Translations under genes and position numbers: made by a program
From: Bacteroidota bacterium
Lineage (GTDB): Bacteria > Bacteroidota > Bacteroidia > Bacteroidales > Rikenellaceae
Direction of reading: 5' to 3'
NCBI GenBank assembly: GCA_023443765.1
Contig: JAEZTA010000180.1
Location: 30,944 to 94,943, forward strand
Length of the DNA stretch: 64,000 bases
The notes under the pieces: generated by a model
What the model was told of the DNA's origin: nothing
Database searches by the model: none
The model's input: only the letters and a program-made list of their open reading frames with translations
Shown here: in pieces, positions 28,356 to 35,884 of the stretch
Position numbering within the stretch: position 1 is the stretch's first letter
Layout of the letters: each line of letters begins with the position of its first letter

Positions 28356-30422
28356 ATGAAAATAAAATCCACGATAAGCCGGGCCCTGGCCCTCTGCATG
28401 CTGCTGTCCGGCTCCTGCACCCCGCAGGGCGCGAACAAAGCTTCAATTCCGCTCCCGTATCAAACCATCGGACAGGGCATCTCCTGGCCCAGGGAGCAGG
28501 CTTTCCCCCGAATGGCAACTCCGGTTCAACGTCTCGACGGACTATCGGTCGGAGCTGCGGATTTCCCCACGACCGAAAAGATGCTTTTCGTCGCATTGCA
28601 GGGACTTGTCAACCGGCAGCAGCCCCGCATCTTCCTCTACGAGGTCGACCGCGAAGGACACGGAAAATGGCCTAACCTGCTCAATCTCTCCATCGAAGAG
28701 TACCCCTATGACCAGCGCTGGGAACTGGTTCGGAAATACCACTCCGAAATCAGGGGCGTCGTTCTCTACGACACGGCCAAAAGCCCCCATTACATCAACC
28801 TGGCTTCGACCGCAGCCGGAATCATGCAGGCGCTGCCCGTCACCCGGACCGAGCACGACGCCATGCAGCATGCCGGCCTCAGTTTCCCCGTTCTGGCCGA
28901 CTTCACCGCCCTGCCCTACGAGCGGCCTTCGGAAATCTACCAGTATCTCTACGAAAACTACTGGAAAGCCTGCACCAAACGCCTCGTCGTCAGCCAGAAC
29001 CCCAAACACGGATACATCCGCGACCTGGGCGTAGCGGCCGGCGCCGCCATCCTCTGGCTCGACCCGCGCAACCACGCCGAGAACACCGTGATGCGCAAAT
29101 TCCTGCGCGACATGAAAGCCGGGGAGAGCATTCTCACTGGCTGGTGGGCCGACGAACGTTCGGGTATCGGCATTGGCTCGGAATACGGCATCGCGACCGT
29201 TCCTTCCGATTTTTACGAGAATGCCACCGTTTACGCAGGCATGTCGCCCGTGATCGACATGCCTGCAATTCCCCGTATGCCCAAGCTCGAAAACAAGGTT
29301 TACCTGGCCATCTTCCTCAGCGACGGCGACAACATCCAGTATTGCCAGCACACCATGTCCATGCTGTGGGACAACCCCCACCGGGGCATCATTCCGATCA
29401 ACTGGACGGTCAGCCCCGCATTGGCCGACCTGGGCCCGGGCCTGCTCAACCACTACTATGCCACGGCAACCCCGAACGACTGCCTCGTATCAGGCCCCTC
29501 CGGACTGGGTTATGCCCTGATCTACGATGCGCACAACCGCGTCTGGAATACCGATGCCCGCGAACGGTTCGACCCCTATACCGAACTTACGCAGCGTTAC
29601 CTCGAACGGAGCGGCCTGCGTGTGATCACGGTATGGGACGAAGTGAACGCCCAACAGATGGAGTCCTATGCCGCCAACTGCCGCTACCTCTACGGCGTGA
29701 CGCAGGAGGACTGGAATTTCCACACCCCCGTGCAACCCGCCGTCGCAGGCGACCGTCTCCCGTTCGTCCCCAACAAACCCTGTTATGCCGCCAACGTGGA
29801 GCAGATATACGAGGCCTGGCGCGATACGATCTCGACATTCGACGGCAAACACCCTCTTTTCCTAGCCGCACAGGGCGAATCGTGGAAAATGGGTCCGGAC
29901 CAGATCGTACGACTGAAAGCGATGTTTGAGGAACTGGCTCCCGGGCAGATCGAAATCTGCCGCGGCGACCACTTCTTTGCGCTCCACAACCAGGCGCACG
30001 GACTCTGCTTCAACCTGGCGCTCGCTCCCTCCACGGTCGTAACCTCCTCCCCGGCTGACACCGACGCCGCACTCGCTGCCGACGGCTCTCCCTCCCAGCA
30101 ACGGATGTGGACATCCTCCCAAGGCGGAAAGCAGCAGATCGGGTTCGATTTCGGCGACACCTACGAACTCGGGCGTTACGTCGTCCGCCACGCCTCGGCC
30201 GCAGGGCTTTCGCCGGAAGCAAATGTCCGTTCGTTCAGTTTCGAGGTCAGTACCGACGGGCAGAACTGGACACGCATCGACCGCCAGAATGCGCCATCGC
30301 AGGTCACCGATGTCGACATAACTCCCGTCAAGGCCCGTTACGCGCGCCTTACCATCCACAAAGCCGGCGACGACGGCATTGCACGCATCGGCGATATTGA
30401 GATTTACGGCCGGACAATTTAA
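28356..30422 (+). CDS. GxGYxYP-family putative glycoside hydrolase with discoidin-like module
   Basis: 688 residues with lipobox MLLSGSC. The body resembles the GxGYxYP families: LDGLSVGAADFPTTEKMLFV near the N-terminus, then IFLSDGDNIQYCQH, and the name motif degenerated to SGLGYALIYD. The C-terminal ~130 residues form an F5/8 type C-like domain (QQIGFDFGDTYELGRYVVRH; VKARYARLTIHKAG). The family is often encoded next to glycoside hydrolases and is proposed to be one itself; I know of no established activity to assign here. It shares a transcript with GH92 upstream and ends at a bidirectional terminator. Confidence 0.75.
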   Translation: MKIKSTISRALALCMLLSGSCTPQGANKASIPLPYQTIGQGISWPREQAFPRMATPVQRLDGLSVGAADFPTTEKMLFVALQGLVNRQQPRIFLYEVDREGHGKWPNLLNLSIEEYPYDQRWELVRKYHSEIRGVVLYDTAKSPHYINLASTAAGIMQALPVTRTEHDAMQHAGLSFPVLADFTALPYERPSEIYQYLYENYWKACTKRLVVSQNPKHGYIRDLGVAAGAAILWLDPRNHAENTVMRKFLRDMKAGESILTGWWADERSGIGIGSEYGIATVPSDFYENATVYAGMSPVIDMPAIPRMPKLENKVYLAIFLSDGDNIQYCQHTMSMLWDNPHRGIIPINWTVSPALADLGPGLLNHYYATATPNDCLVSGPSGLGYALIYDAHNRVWNTDARERFDPYTELTQRYLERSGLRVITVWDEVNAQQMESYAANCRYLYGVTQEDWNFHTPVQPAVAGDRLPFVPNKPCYAANVEQIYEAWRDTISTFDGKHPLFLAAQGESWKMGPDQIVRLKAMFEELAPGQIEICRGDHFFALHNQAHGLCFNLALAPSTVVTSSPADTDAALAADGSPSQQRMWTSSQGGKQQIGFDFGDTYELGRYVVRHASAAGLSPEANVRSFSFEVSTDGQNWTRIDRQNAPSQVTDVDITPVKARYARLTIHKAGDDGIARIGDIEIYGRTI

Positions 30423-30440
30423 CCGCCTGCCTGCAACCGA

Positions 30441-30472
30441 AAGCGGGGTGTCATTACGACACCCCGCTTTTT
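30441..30472. terminator. Terminator between convergent GxGYxYP and GH116 genes
   Basis: A 12-bp stem, AAGCGGGGTGTC with GACACCCCGCTT, a 5-nt loop and a T run. On the other strand a short A/T stretch allows weaker reverse function. Confidence 0.85.
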
Positions 30473-30488
30473 CGGTTTATATCCCGTA

Positions 30489-33182
30489 TCACTTCCTGAC
30501 AAACCGGAAATCGACCTGATCGGCTACCGGAAGCACAGCCGGCTCGAACGCCGGAGCCACGATTTCATCCCAATGCGAACTCAGGTCGAGTTCCCGGCCC
30601 TGCACCACCTCGAAGGGTGCGATCGCCACGACCCTTCGCTCCGAAGCGGCCCGGCCGATCGGCTCCGAAACCACCCGTTCGAAAACCGCAGGTTGTTCGC
30701 CGAACGTACGCGTCACCTTCAGCGTAAGCCGCCGGGTCGCAGGATCGGCCGTCAGCGTAGCCCAAAACGTAGGGAAATAAAGCGGCAGCACGACCTTCCC
30801 GTCGCCCACTACGGGCGCAAGCCGGAGTTCCCGGCCGGGAATATTCACCCCGGCCCCGGCCAGCACGTCCGGGGAGAACCACGTCACAGGTGCCGTCATG
30901 TAGGTAATGTCGCTCGGATTCCACAGGTTCTGCGTCCACGTCCATCCCTGCCGCAAATGCACCAGCTGGATATGCCGGAGGACATCCATTCCGTCGTCGT
31001 AAAATCCGGCCTGTATGCCTGCCAGCCCCGTATAGCTCTCCAGGTAGAAAGGCCAGCATTGCGACTGCGGCCAGTCGATGCCCCGGTTCAGGTTAATATC
31101 CCATACTTTATTCGCGTAATAATCCGGGGTTTTCGAAAGCGAAATCTTGAATTGCGACACCAGCGAAGCCTTGACCATCTCCATCGGATAGATGTCGCCC
31201 CATCCGCAATAGCGGCTCAGGAACTGCCCGGCCAGCTGCCCGGTGAACAGGACGCAGTCGAGCCGCTTCGAACCGTCGGGTTCGCAACCGTACGCAAAGA
31301 AACGCCCGTTCCACAATTTGCGAATGATCTCCTCACGGCTCCGGGCGAAGCGATCCTGCGCCTCGGCGACAATGGCCGGTTCACCCACCGCCTCCCCGAA
31401 TACCTCGTAAGCCCGGAGCGTCGCCAGCCAAACCCCGGCATAATAGGAGTAGAGGGGCGGATGGCTGTAATCGTCATACGTAGTCTTGCCCACCGGGACA
31501 AGACTGCCTTCCGGGCAACAGCTTTTCAGGTAATTCATCGCCCGCTTCACACCGGCAACGTGCCGCATCAGGTAAGCCTTATCCCCGGTCTGCTGGTAGT
31601 CCTTGACCAGCTGAATGATCCAGCCCGAGGAATTGTCGAGCATATGCCCCTTTTCCGTGGGAACACGCCCTCCGACCGTCCCCATTCCCATGTAATAATG
31701 CCCGATAAAATGGAGGATATACCCGTCGGGGTCCATCGCATCGGCAAAAATATCCATCTCCGAACGGTCCAGCTGCGTAAAGAATTTCTGATAGAACGGA
31801 TGCGCGCTGATTCGCTGGTCCATCGTTCCCGCCAAACCGCCCATAGCGCCCTCGTTAACCATCACATCCCCTTTTTTATTGAGCACCATATTGGTGTAGA
31901 TCACATACCCGCTGTTGATCAGCTTGAACTTGTACCAATCGGGCAGCGTACTCTCCATCACGGGTTTCTGCCACGAGAACGTCTCCCGCTCAATCCGCGC
32001 GCGATTGCGGGCGGCATAGCCCAGCAGGGCATCCATATCCGGGAAGAAATTGTGGTAATACTTGTTGTAATCGCCCCCTTCGGCCCAGTAACGGTCCTTC
32101 GATTCCGAAGGGTCAATCCGTATCTCCGGAGCATACCATGCCAGCGCAAACCGGATCGTCTTCCTCTGTCCGGCCCTCAACCGGGTTTTCACGGCGAGCG
32201 CCGATGCCTTCGGGCTTCCGCCCGCAAGACTCAGCCGCGCTTCCGGCCCAAAATCGCCGAAACTTCCGCTCTGCCGGAAAGCCTCCCAAGCCGCTGCACC
32301 GTCCGCCACATCGAACGAAGGCAATACCGTCACCTCCTGCCCGGAAGCCTTCTCCACAGCGACCACCACCCGGTCGACATAATTCTGAAACGTATACCGG
32401 CGGGGTTCCAGCGGATCGGGCGCATACTGGACAAGCCCGGCCATATTTCCGACGCGGTAAACGGCCACGTTCGTCGCCGCTTTTTCATGGTCCGGCCACT
32501 CTTCCCCGTTGCAAAGCCGGTTGCGACCGTCCTGCAACACCTGACCGTCCATGCCCTCCACGCTCACCGGATCACGGAACAGACCGATAAAGTCCTCCCA
32601 GGAAAATGCGACCGCCACTTCCCGGTCGTCCGGCGAAGTCAGACTGACCTCGAACCAAACCACAGGCAGGGACGAATCCTTCACATTGTGGGGAGCCAAC
32701 CCCGACCAGGCCCGGATTTCAGGCTTCAGGGGTGTTTCATTCCCGAAGCGCAACGTCGCACCGGGAAACAATCCCGTATAGCCGGTGTGCCCGACGCCTT
32801 CCATGCCGTACTGCGAAAGGCTGTCGCGCACCAGTCGCACCGCTTCGCCGCCTTTGCCCGGCCACAGGGCGAAGAAACAGGCCTCCGTCCGTTTCGTGGG
32901 CATGTGAATATTGTTTATGCCGATCCGGGTAAACCGCCCCGAGGGACTGAAGTTGACATTGCCGACCCCGATGCCGCCCAGCGGAACGCCGCTCACATCG
33001 GGATGATCCTTCAGGTCGAGGTAATCGTAATCGGCAGAGCCTCCCAACACGTCCATCCGGGCGGCAAATTTATTGTTGGCCTCCTCCACCCCGTAATCGT
33101 CCGTTCCTTTCTTGTTTTGGGCCGATACGGGCAGCGAAACGACTGCAAGCAGCAGTAACACAGTGAAAATTCTTCTTTTCAT
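30489..33182 (-). CDS. GH116-like glycosidase (glucosylceramidase/beta-glucosidase superfamily)
   Basis: 897 residues from ATG 33182, which begins a clear signal peptide (MKRRIFTVLLLLAVVSLPVSA); an in-frame extension to 33293 is rejected for that reason. The N-terminal domain has the signature DVSGVPLGGIGVGNVNFSPS followed by GRFTRIGINNIHMP, comparable to the PLGGxGxG segment of GBA2-type enzymes. The C-terminal (alpha/alpha)6 domain (~430-780) includes GTMDQRISAHPF, DNSSGWIIQLVKDYQQTGD and IDWPQSQCWPFYLESYTG. GH116 enzymes act on beta-glucosides and beta-xylosides including glucosylceramide; substrate here is unknown. It is convergent with the rest of the PUL and has its own promoter region. 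Confidence 0.72.
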   Translation of the reverse strand: MKRRIFTVLLLLAVVSLPVSAQNKKGTDDYGVEEANNKFAARMDVLGGSADYDYLDLKDHPDVSGVPLGGIGVGNVNFSPSGRFTRIGINNIHMPTKRTEACFFALWPGKGGEAVRLVRDSLSQYGMEGVGHTGYTGLFPGATLRFGNETPLKPEIRAWSGLAPHNVKDSSLPVVWFEVSLTSPDDREVAVAFSWEDFIGLFRDPVSVEGMDGQVLQDGRNRLCNGEEWPDHEKAATNVAVYRVGNMAGLVQYAPDPLEPRRYTFQNYVDRVVVAVEKASGQEVTVLPSFDVADGAAAWEAFRQSGSFGDFGPEARLSLAGGSPKASALAVKTRLRAGQRKTIRFALAWYAPEIRIDPSESKDRYWAEGGDYNKYYHNFFPDMDALLGYAARNRARIERETFSWQKPVMESTLPDWYKFKLINSGYVIYTNMVLNKKGDVMVNEGAMGGLAGTMDQRISAHPFYQKFFTQLDRSEMDIFADAMDPDGYILHFIGHYYMGMGTVGGRVPTEKGHMLDNSSGWIIQLVKDYQQTGDKAYLMRHVAGVKRAMNYLKSCCPEGSLVPVGKTTYDDYSHPPLYSYYAGVWLATLRAYEVFGEAVGEPAIVAEAQDRFARSREEIIRKLWNGRFFAYGCEPDGSKRLDCVLFTGQLAGQFLSRYCGWGDIYPMEMVKASLVSQFKISLSKTPDYYANKVWDINLNRGIDWPQSQCWPFYLESYTGLAGIQAGFYDDGMDVLRHIQLVHLRQGWTWTQNLWNPSDITYMTAPVTWFSPDVLAGAGVNIPGRELRLAPVVGDGKVVLPLYFPTFWATLTADPATRRLTLKVTRTFGEQPAVFERVVSEPIGRAASERRVVAIAPFEVVQGRELDLSSHWDEIVAPAFEPAVLPVADQVDFRFVRK

Positions 33183-33327
33183 TCGGATTAGATCTATGAT
33201 AATTTGAATAATTGTTCCTTTCGGTTTTCCGGCAATTCCGATCAGGGGCGTACATGCAGAAACCAGCAACAGCCGCCTGTCCGACACATGCAATCCATAT
33301 CAATGTTCATACATTACAACACATGTG

Positions 33328-33335
33328 CAAAGAAA
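33328..33335 (-). promoter_or_regulatory. Possible -7 box for the GH116-like gene
   Basis: On the minus strand TTTCTTTG matches TAnnTTTG at 7 of 8 positions. It would give a leader of about 140 nt, longer than usual here. Confidence 0.35.
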
Positions 33336-33392
33336 CATAATTATTCTCTAAAATGCAAGCAATTAAACGAGCTTTTTCACCCCGGAAACTCA

Positions 33393-33482
33393 AAGGCCGC
33401 CATCGAATCGGGCGTCGCCAAAAATCCGATCACGGACTGGGAGGCCTATGCCGGGAAACTCCGGAAACAATATCAGGAATAA
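33393..33482 (+). pseudogene. Orphan 3' end of a malic enzyme gene (right copy of flanking repeat)
   Basis: The sequence encodes [19 protein letters not shown], then AGKLRKQYQE and a stop, against [10 protein letters not shown] in the intact gene at 6035-7312. There are five substitutions plus one extra codon in 90 bp, and a 48-bp identical core. Nothing upstream of 33392 resembles malic enzyme, so only the tail remains. It is followed 58 bp later by a good terminator, probably the original end of the malic enzyme transcript before the PUL arrived. Confidence 0.88.
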
Positions 33483-33540
33483 ACCGATATTTCGATTGGA
33501 TTTCCGGATAATCCCTCCCCTCACATATATATACAATATC

Positions 33541-33569
33541 GTCCCGACTGCAAACAGTCGGGACTTTTT
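33541..33569 (+). terminator. Terminator after the orphan malic-enzyme tail
   Basis: A perfect 10-bp stem, GTCCCGACTG with CAGTCGGGAC, a CAAA loop and five T. No intact gene precedes it on this strand, which supports the idea that it once served the malic enzyme gene. Confidence 0.88.
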
Positions 33570-33604
33570 CATGGATGCAAGTGGTCATTTTTTTGAGATT
33601 TTTC

Positions 33605-33612
33605 TATTTTTG
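33605..33612 (+). promoter_or_regulatory. -7 box for the peptide/fimbrillin pair
   Basis: TATTTTTG, a perfect box 21 nt before the ATG at 33634. Confidence 0.5.
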
Positions 33613-33633
33613 CGCCCTAAAAACCAATAAATC

Positions 33634-33807
33634 ATGATGTATTTACAGAAAAACTCCATCCAAAACAGGCCGGAGGGGGGGGGTGACACCCGCTATCAGG
33701 CGCCTGAAATCGAAACGATCGTGATCGCCGTAGAAAAAGGCTTCGCACAAAGCGAGGGAACGCAGTTCGACGGAGAACTGCCGGACTTCCCATACGACGA
33801 ATGGTAA
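33634..33807 (+). CDS. 57-residue acidic peptide upstream of a fimbrillin-like gene
   Basis: Frame ATGATG at 33634 to TAA at 33807. The product begins MMYLQKNSIQNRPEGGGD, continues YQAPEIETIVIAVEKGFAQS and ends GELPDFPYDEW. It has no signal peptide. The ExxxIxVExGFAxS pattern with an acidic C-terminus ending in Trp recalls small Bacteroidota proteins found beside fimbrillin genes; that comparison is from memory. A 9-G tract (33675-33683) encodes Gly-Gly-Gly, so slippage would inactivate it. It ends 10 bp before the fimbrillin-like gene. Confidence 0.65.
   Translation: MMYLQKNSIQNRPEGGGDTRYQAPEIETIVIAVEKGFAQSEGTQFDGELPDFPYDEW
33675..33683 (+). repeat. 9-G homopolymer in the small peptide gene
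   Basis: Nine G at codons 14-17 of the 57-residue frame. The observed length keeps the frame open. Confidence 0.9.
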
Positions 33808-33817
33808 ACCCTCCTAC

Positions 33818-34714
33818 ATGCAGACGAACATGACACACGCATTCCGCCATATCGCATCGCTTTTCATGCTTGCCGCACTCGTTTCCTGCAGCAAAGAGGA
33901 AACCGGGAACAATACTCCGGCTGATACATACATCTATCTCACCGCCTCGCTCGACAGCCAGACGCCCCAATCCCGCATGGTTATCGACGACGATGGAAAA
34001 AATGTCCTCAAACTCAAATGGGAGATCGGGGACACCGTCTATGGTGAATACGACGTTAAATACCCTCCTGTCCTTGTTCCCTTCAAAGCCATTGAAATAT
34101 CGGAAGACGGCAAAAGCGCCCGTTTCGCAGCTTACACGAGCTACGACCGACAACCCGATTATGTCTATTGGGCCGAATCGGCCGACCGGATCGAAATCGA
34201 AGCCAACGGCGACAGCGGCGTCCGATTCCTCAACGTTGCCGAGCCCTGCACCGCAGAACGCGTCCCCTACAACAATGTGCTCTACGCCAAGCCGGACGGC
34301 AACAACAAATGTGTATTTAAGCCCCTGCTGGCCATCATGCGATTCGATCTGAAACTTCCTGCGGAGGTAACAGCCATCACCTCTTTTCAACTGGAAAACA
34401 CCTCAACAAAGAAAAAATCCTTTAATCCCAATCCCCAGTTCATTCTGTATCCTAAGCCAACGGAGGATCAACAACAAATCATGAACCCGGACCGAAGCAA
34501 CATATTTACGGACGACACGATCGATATTCCGGTAACCGACGGAAAAGTCGTGGTATACGTCTGCATGCCTCCTACAAAAACATCGGAGAGCGACGGGACT
34601 ATAAACATCACCATCAACCAAAAGTTCGTCGCTACCAATAATTTCGGCACTCTTGTCGCCGGCAAAGTGGCCTCTATTCGCAAAACGGCCAAAGATTGGA
34701 AGTCGGTGCAGTAA
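33818..34714 (+). CDS. Fimbrillin-family lipoprotein
   Basis: 298 residues, or 294 from the ATG at 33830 (MTHAFRH). Lipobox is AALVSC followed by SKEE, an acidic surface-export-like start. Features of Bacteroidota fimbrillins/Mfa-like proteins are YIYLTASLDSQTPQSRM near the mature N-terminus, WEIGDTVYGEY, and a beta-rich C-terminal half with VYVCMPPTKTSESDGTINI and a final basic strand. It is probably a surface adhesin or pilus subunit; no mfa/fim assembly genes are nearby. It is cotranscribed with the 57-residue peptide. Confidence 0.7.
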   Translation: MQTNMTHAFRHIASLFMLAALVSCSKEETGNNTPADTYIYLTASLDSQTPQSRMVIDDDGKNVLKLKWEIGDTVYGEYDVKYPPVLVPFKAIEISEDGKSARFAAYTSYDRQPDYVYWAESADRIEIEANGDSGVRFLNVAEPCTAERVPYNNVLYAKPDGNNKCVFKPLLAIMRFDLKLPAEVTAITSFQLENTSTKKKSFNPNPQFILYPKPTEDQQQIMNPDRSNIFTDDTIDIPVTDGKVVVYVCMPPTKTSESDGTINITINQKFVATNNFGTLVAGKVASIRKTAKDWKSVQ

Positions 34715-34730
34715 CTATAAATAGCCGAAT

Positions 34731-34762
34731 AAAAAAGGGACTGTATTAAACAGTCCCTTTTT
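34731..34762. terminator. Bidirectional terminator between fimbrillin and aroB
   Basis: An A run, stem GGGACTGT with ACAGTCCC, a 5-nt loop and a T run. A-tract and T-tract on both sides suit termination of both convergent genes. Confidence 0.88.
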
Positions 34763-34786
34763 CTATAATACCCGGGCAATTCCGGC

Positions 34787-35803
34787 CTATACGAAACATT
34801 TCGCAAACTCCGCCACCGTCATCGGCCGCACCTCGCAGTCACCGATGCCCACCGGCAGGACGATCCGCAGCATGCCGTCCTCGTTCTTCTTGTCCTTGCC
34901 GACCTCCTTCAGCAGGCGCTTCACCTCCACAGGAGGCGTCAGATCGAAGCCCAGCGTCGTCAACACGTTCACGATCCGGTCACGGTCGGCCTCCGTCAGC
35001 ACGCCCAGTTTCACGGCAGCCCCGGCGATCAAAGCCGTACCTACCGCCACAGCCTCGCCGTGGTTCATGCGGTTCGAACACTTCTCAATGGCATGCGCCA
35101 GCGTGTGCCCGAGGTTGAGTTTGCGCCGGTCGCCCGATTCGCGTTCGTCGCGCTCGACGATGTCGGCCTTGACGCGAATCGCCGCCGAAACAGCGTCCGA
35201 CAGCAGATCGGTATCCGTGCGCAGGGACTCGAAGTCCGTCCGCTCGATGCGTTCGAACAGGTCGGCATCGGCAATGATCGCCGCCTTGACCACCTCAGCC
35301 AGCCCGGCCCGGAACTCCCGGTCGGGAAGCGTACGCAGCAATTCGGGATCGCAGATGACGAACTGCGGCTGGGTAAAGGTCCCGGCCATATTTTTGTATC
35401 CATCGACATTCACGCCGTTCTTGCCGCCCACCGAAGCGTCGACCTGCCCCAGCAGCGTCGTCGACACGAAGCCGAATTTCAGGCCGCGCATGTAGGTCGA
35501 AGCGGCGAATCCCGCCACGTCGGTGACGATACCGCCCCCGACAGCCAGCACGAAGGTCGAGCGGTCGACGCCCAGTTCGATGAAGCGCCGGTAGATCGTC
35601 TCGACGGTCTGCAATGTTTTGATGCTCTCGCCCAGACCGATCAGCACGGTGTCGTATTTGGCCAGTACGGGATGGTACAACCTGTCGATCGTGGAGTCGG
35701 AAACGACCACCACGCGCCCCTCGGGAAGCACTCCGGAGAGAATATCCGCTATCGGACCGATGAAAATTTCGCTCTGCTGGCGAACGTTGAAGGCAGGTTT
35801 CAT
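34787..35803 (-). CDS. aroB: 3-dehydroquinate synthase
   Basis: 338 residues, normal for the family. It converts DAHP to 3-dehydroquinate in the shikimate pathway, using NAD and a divalent metal. Visible motifs are the nucleotide-binding region VLAVGGGIVTDVAGFAASTYMRG, the block STTLLGQVDASVGGKNGVN, and the metal-binding and catalytic regions AEVVKAAII and NLGHTLAHAIE with HGEAVAVG. It is divergent from typA. Confidence 0.96.
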   Translation of the reverse strand: MKPAFNVRQQSEIFIGPIADILSGVLPEGRVVVVSDSTIDRLYHPVLAKYDTVLIGLGESIKTLQTVETIYRRFIELGVDRSTFVLAVGGGIVTDVAGFAASTYMRGLKFGFVSTTLLGQVDASVGGKNGVNVDGYKNMAGTFTQPQFVICDPELLRTLPDREFRAGLAEVVKAAIIADADLFERIERTDFESLRTDTDLLSDAVSAAIRVKADIVERDERESGDRRKLNLGHTLAHAIEKCSNRMNHGEAVAVGTALIAGAAVKLGVLTEADRDRIVNVLTTLGFDLTPPVEVKRLLKEVGKDKKNEDGMLRIVLPVGIGDCEVRPMTVAEFAKCFV

Positions 35804-35827
35804 TATTTAACTATTTTAAGAAACAAG

Positions 35828-35835
35828 CAAAATTA
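35828..35835 (-). promoter_or_regulatory. aroB promoter -7 box
   Basis: On the minus strand TAATTTTG, a perfect box 24 nt before the aroB ATG. Confidence 0.55.
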
Positions 35836-35857
35836 GCATAATTTCCCGAGAATTTGT

Positions 35858-35865
35858 TACCTTTG
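35858..35865 (+). promoter_or_regulatory. typA promoter -7 box
   Basis: TACCTTTG, a perfect box 19 nt before the typA ATG. Its neighbour on the other strand serves aroB, 22 bp away. Confidence 0.55.
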
Positions 35866-35884
35866 CACCACAAAATATACTTTT

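Larger units (their letters stand above)
33183..33633. other. 451-bp intergenic region at the right border of the island
   Basis: It holds, in order, the leader and promoter region of the GH116-like gene, the orphan malic-enzyme tail (33393-33482), a terminator (33541-33569) and the promoter of the peptide/fimbrillin pair. A 92-codon open frame across 33204-33482 is a chance frame that ends with the malic-enzyme tail. Confidence 0.7.

Noticed and set aside
30573..33158. 861-codon + strand frame opposite the GH116-like gene
   Set aside because: It is Arg/Pro/His-rich with no family features; the minus-strand product has a signal peptide and GH116-like motifs.
7313..33388. Integrase, transposase or conjugation genes within the presumed island
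   Set aside because: All long frames in the interval were accounted for as PUL genes or their shadows; none resembles a recombinase, so the mechanism of insertion stays open.
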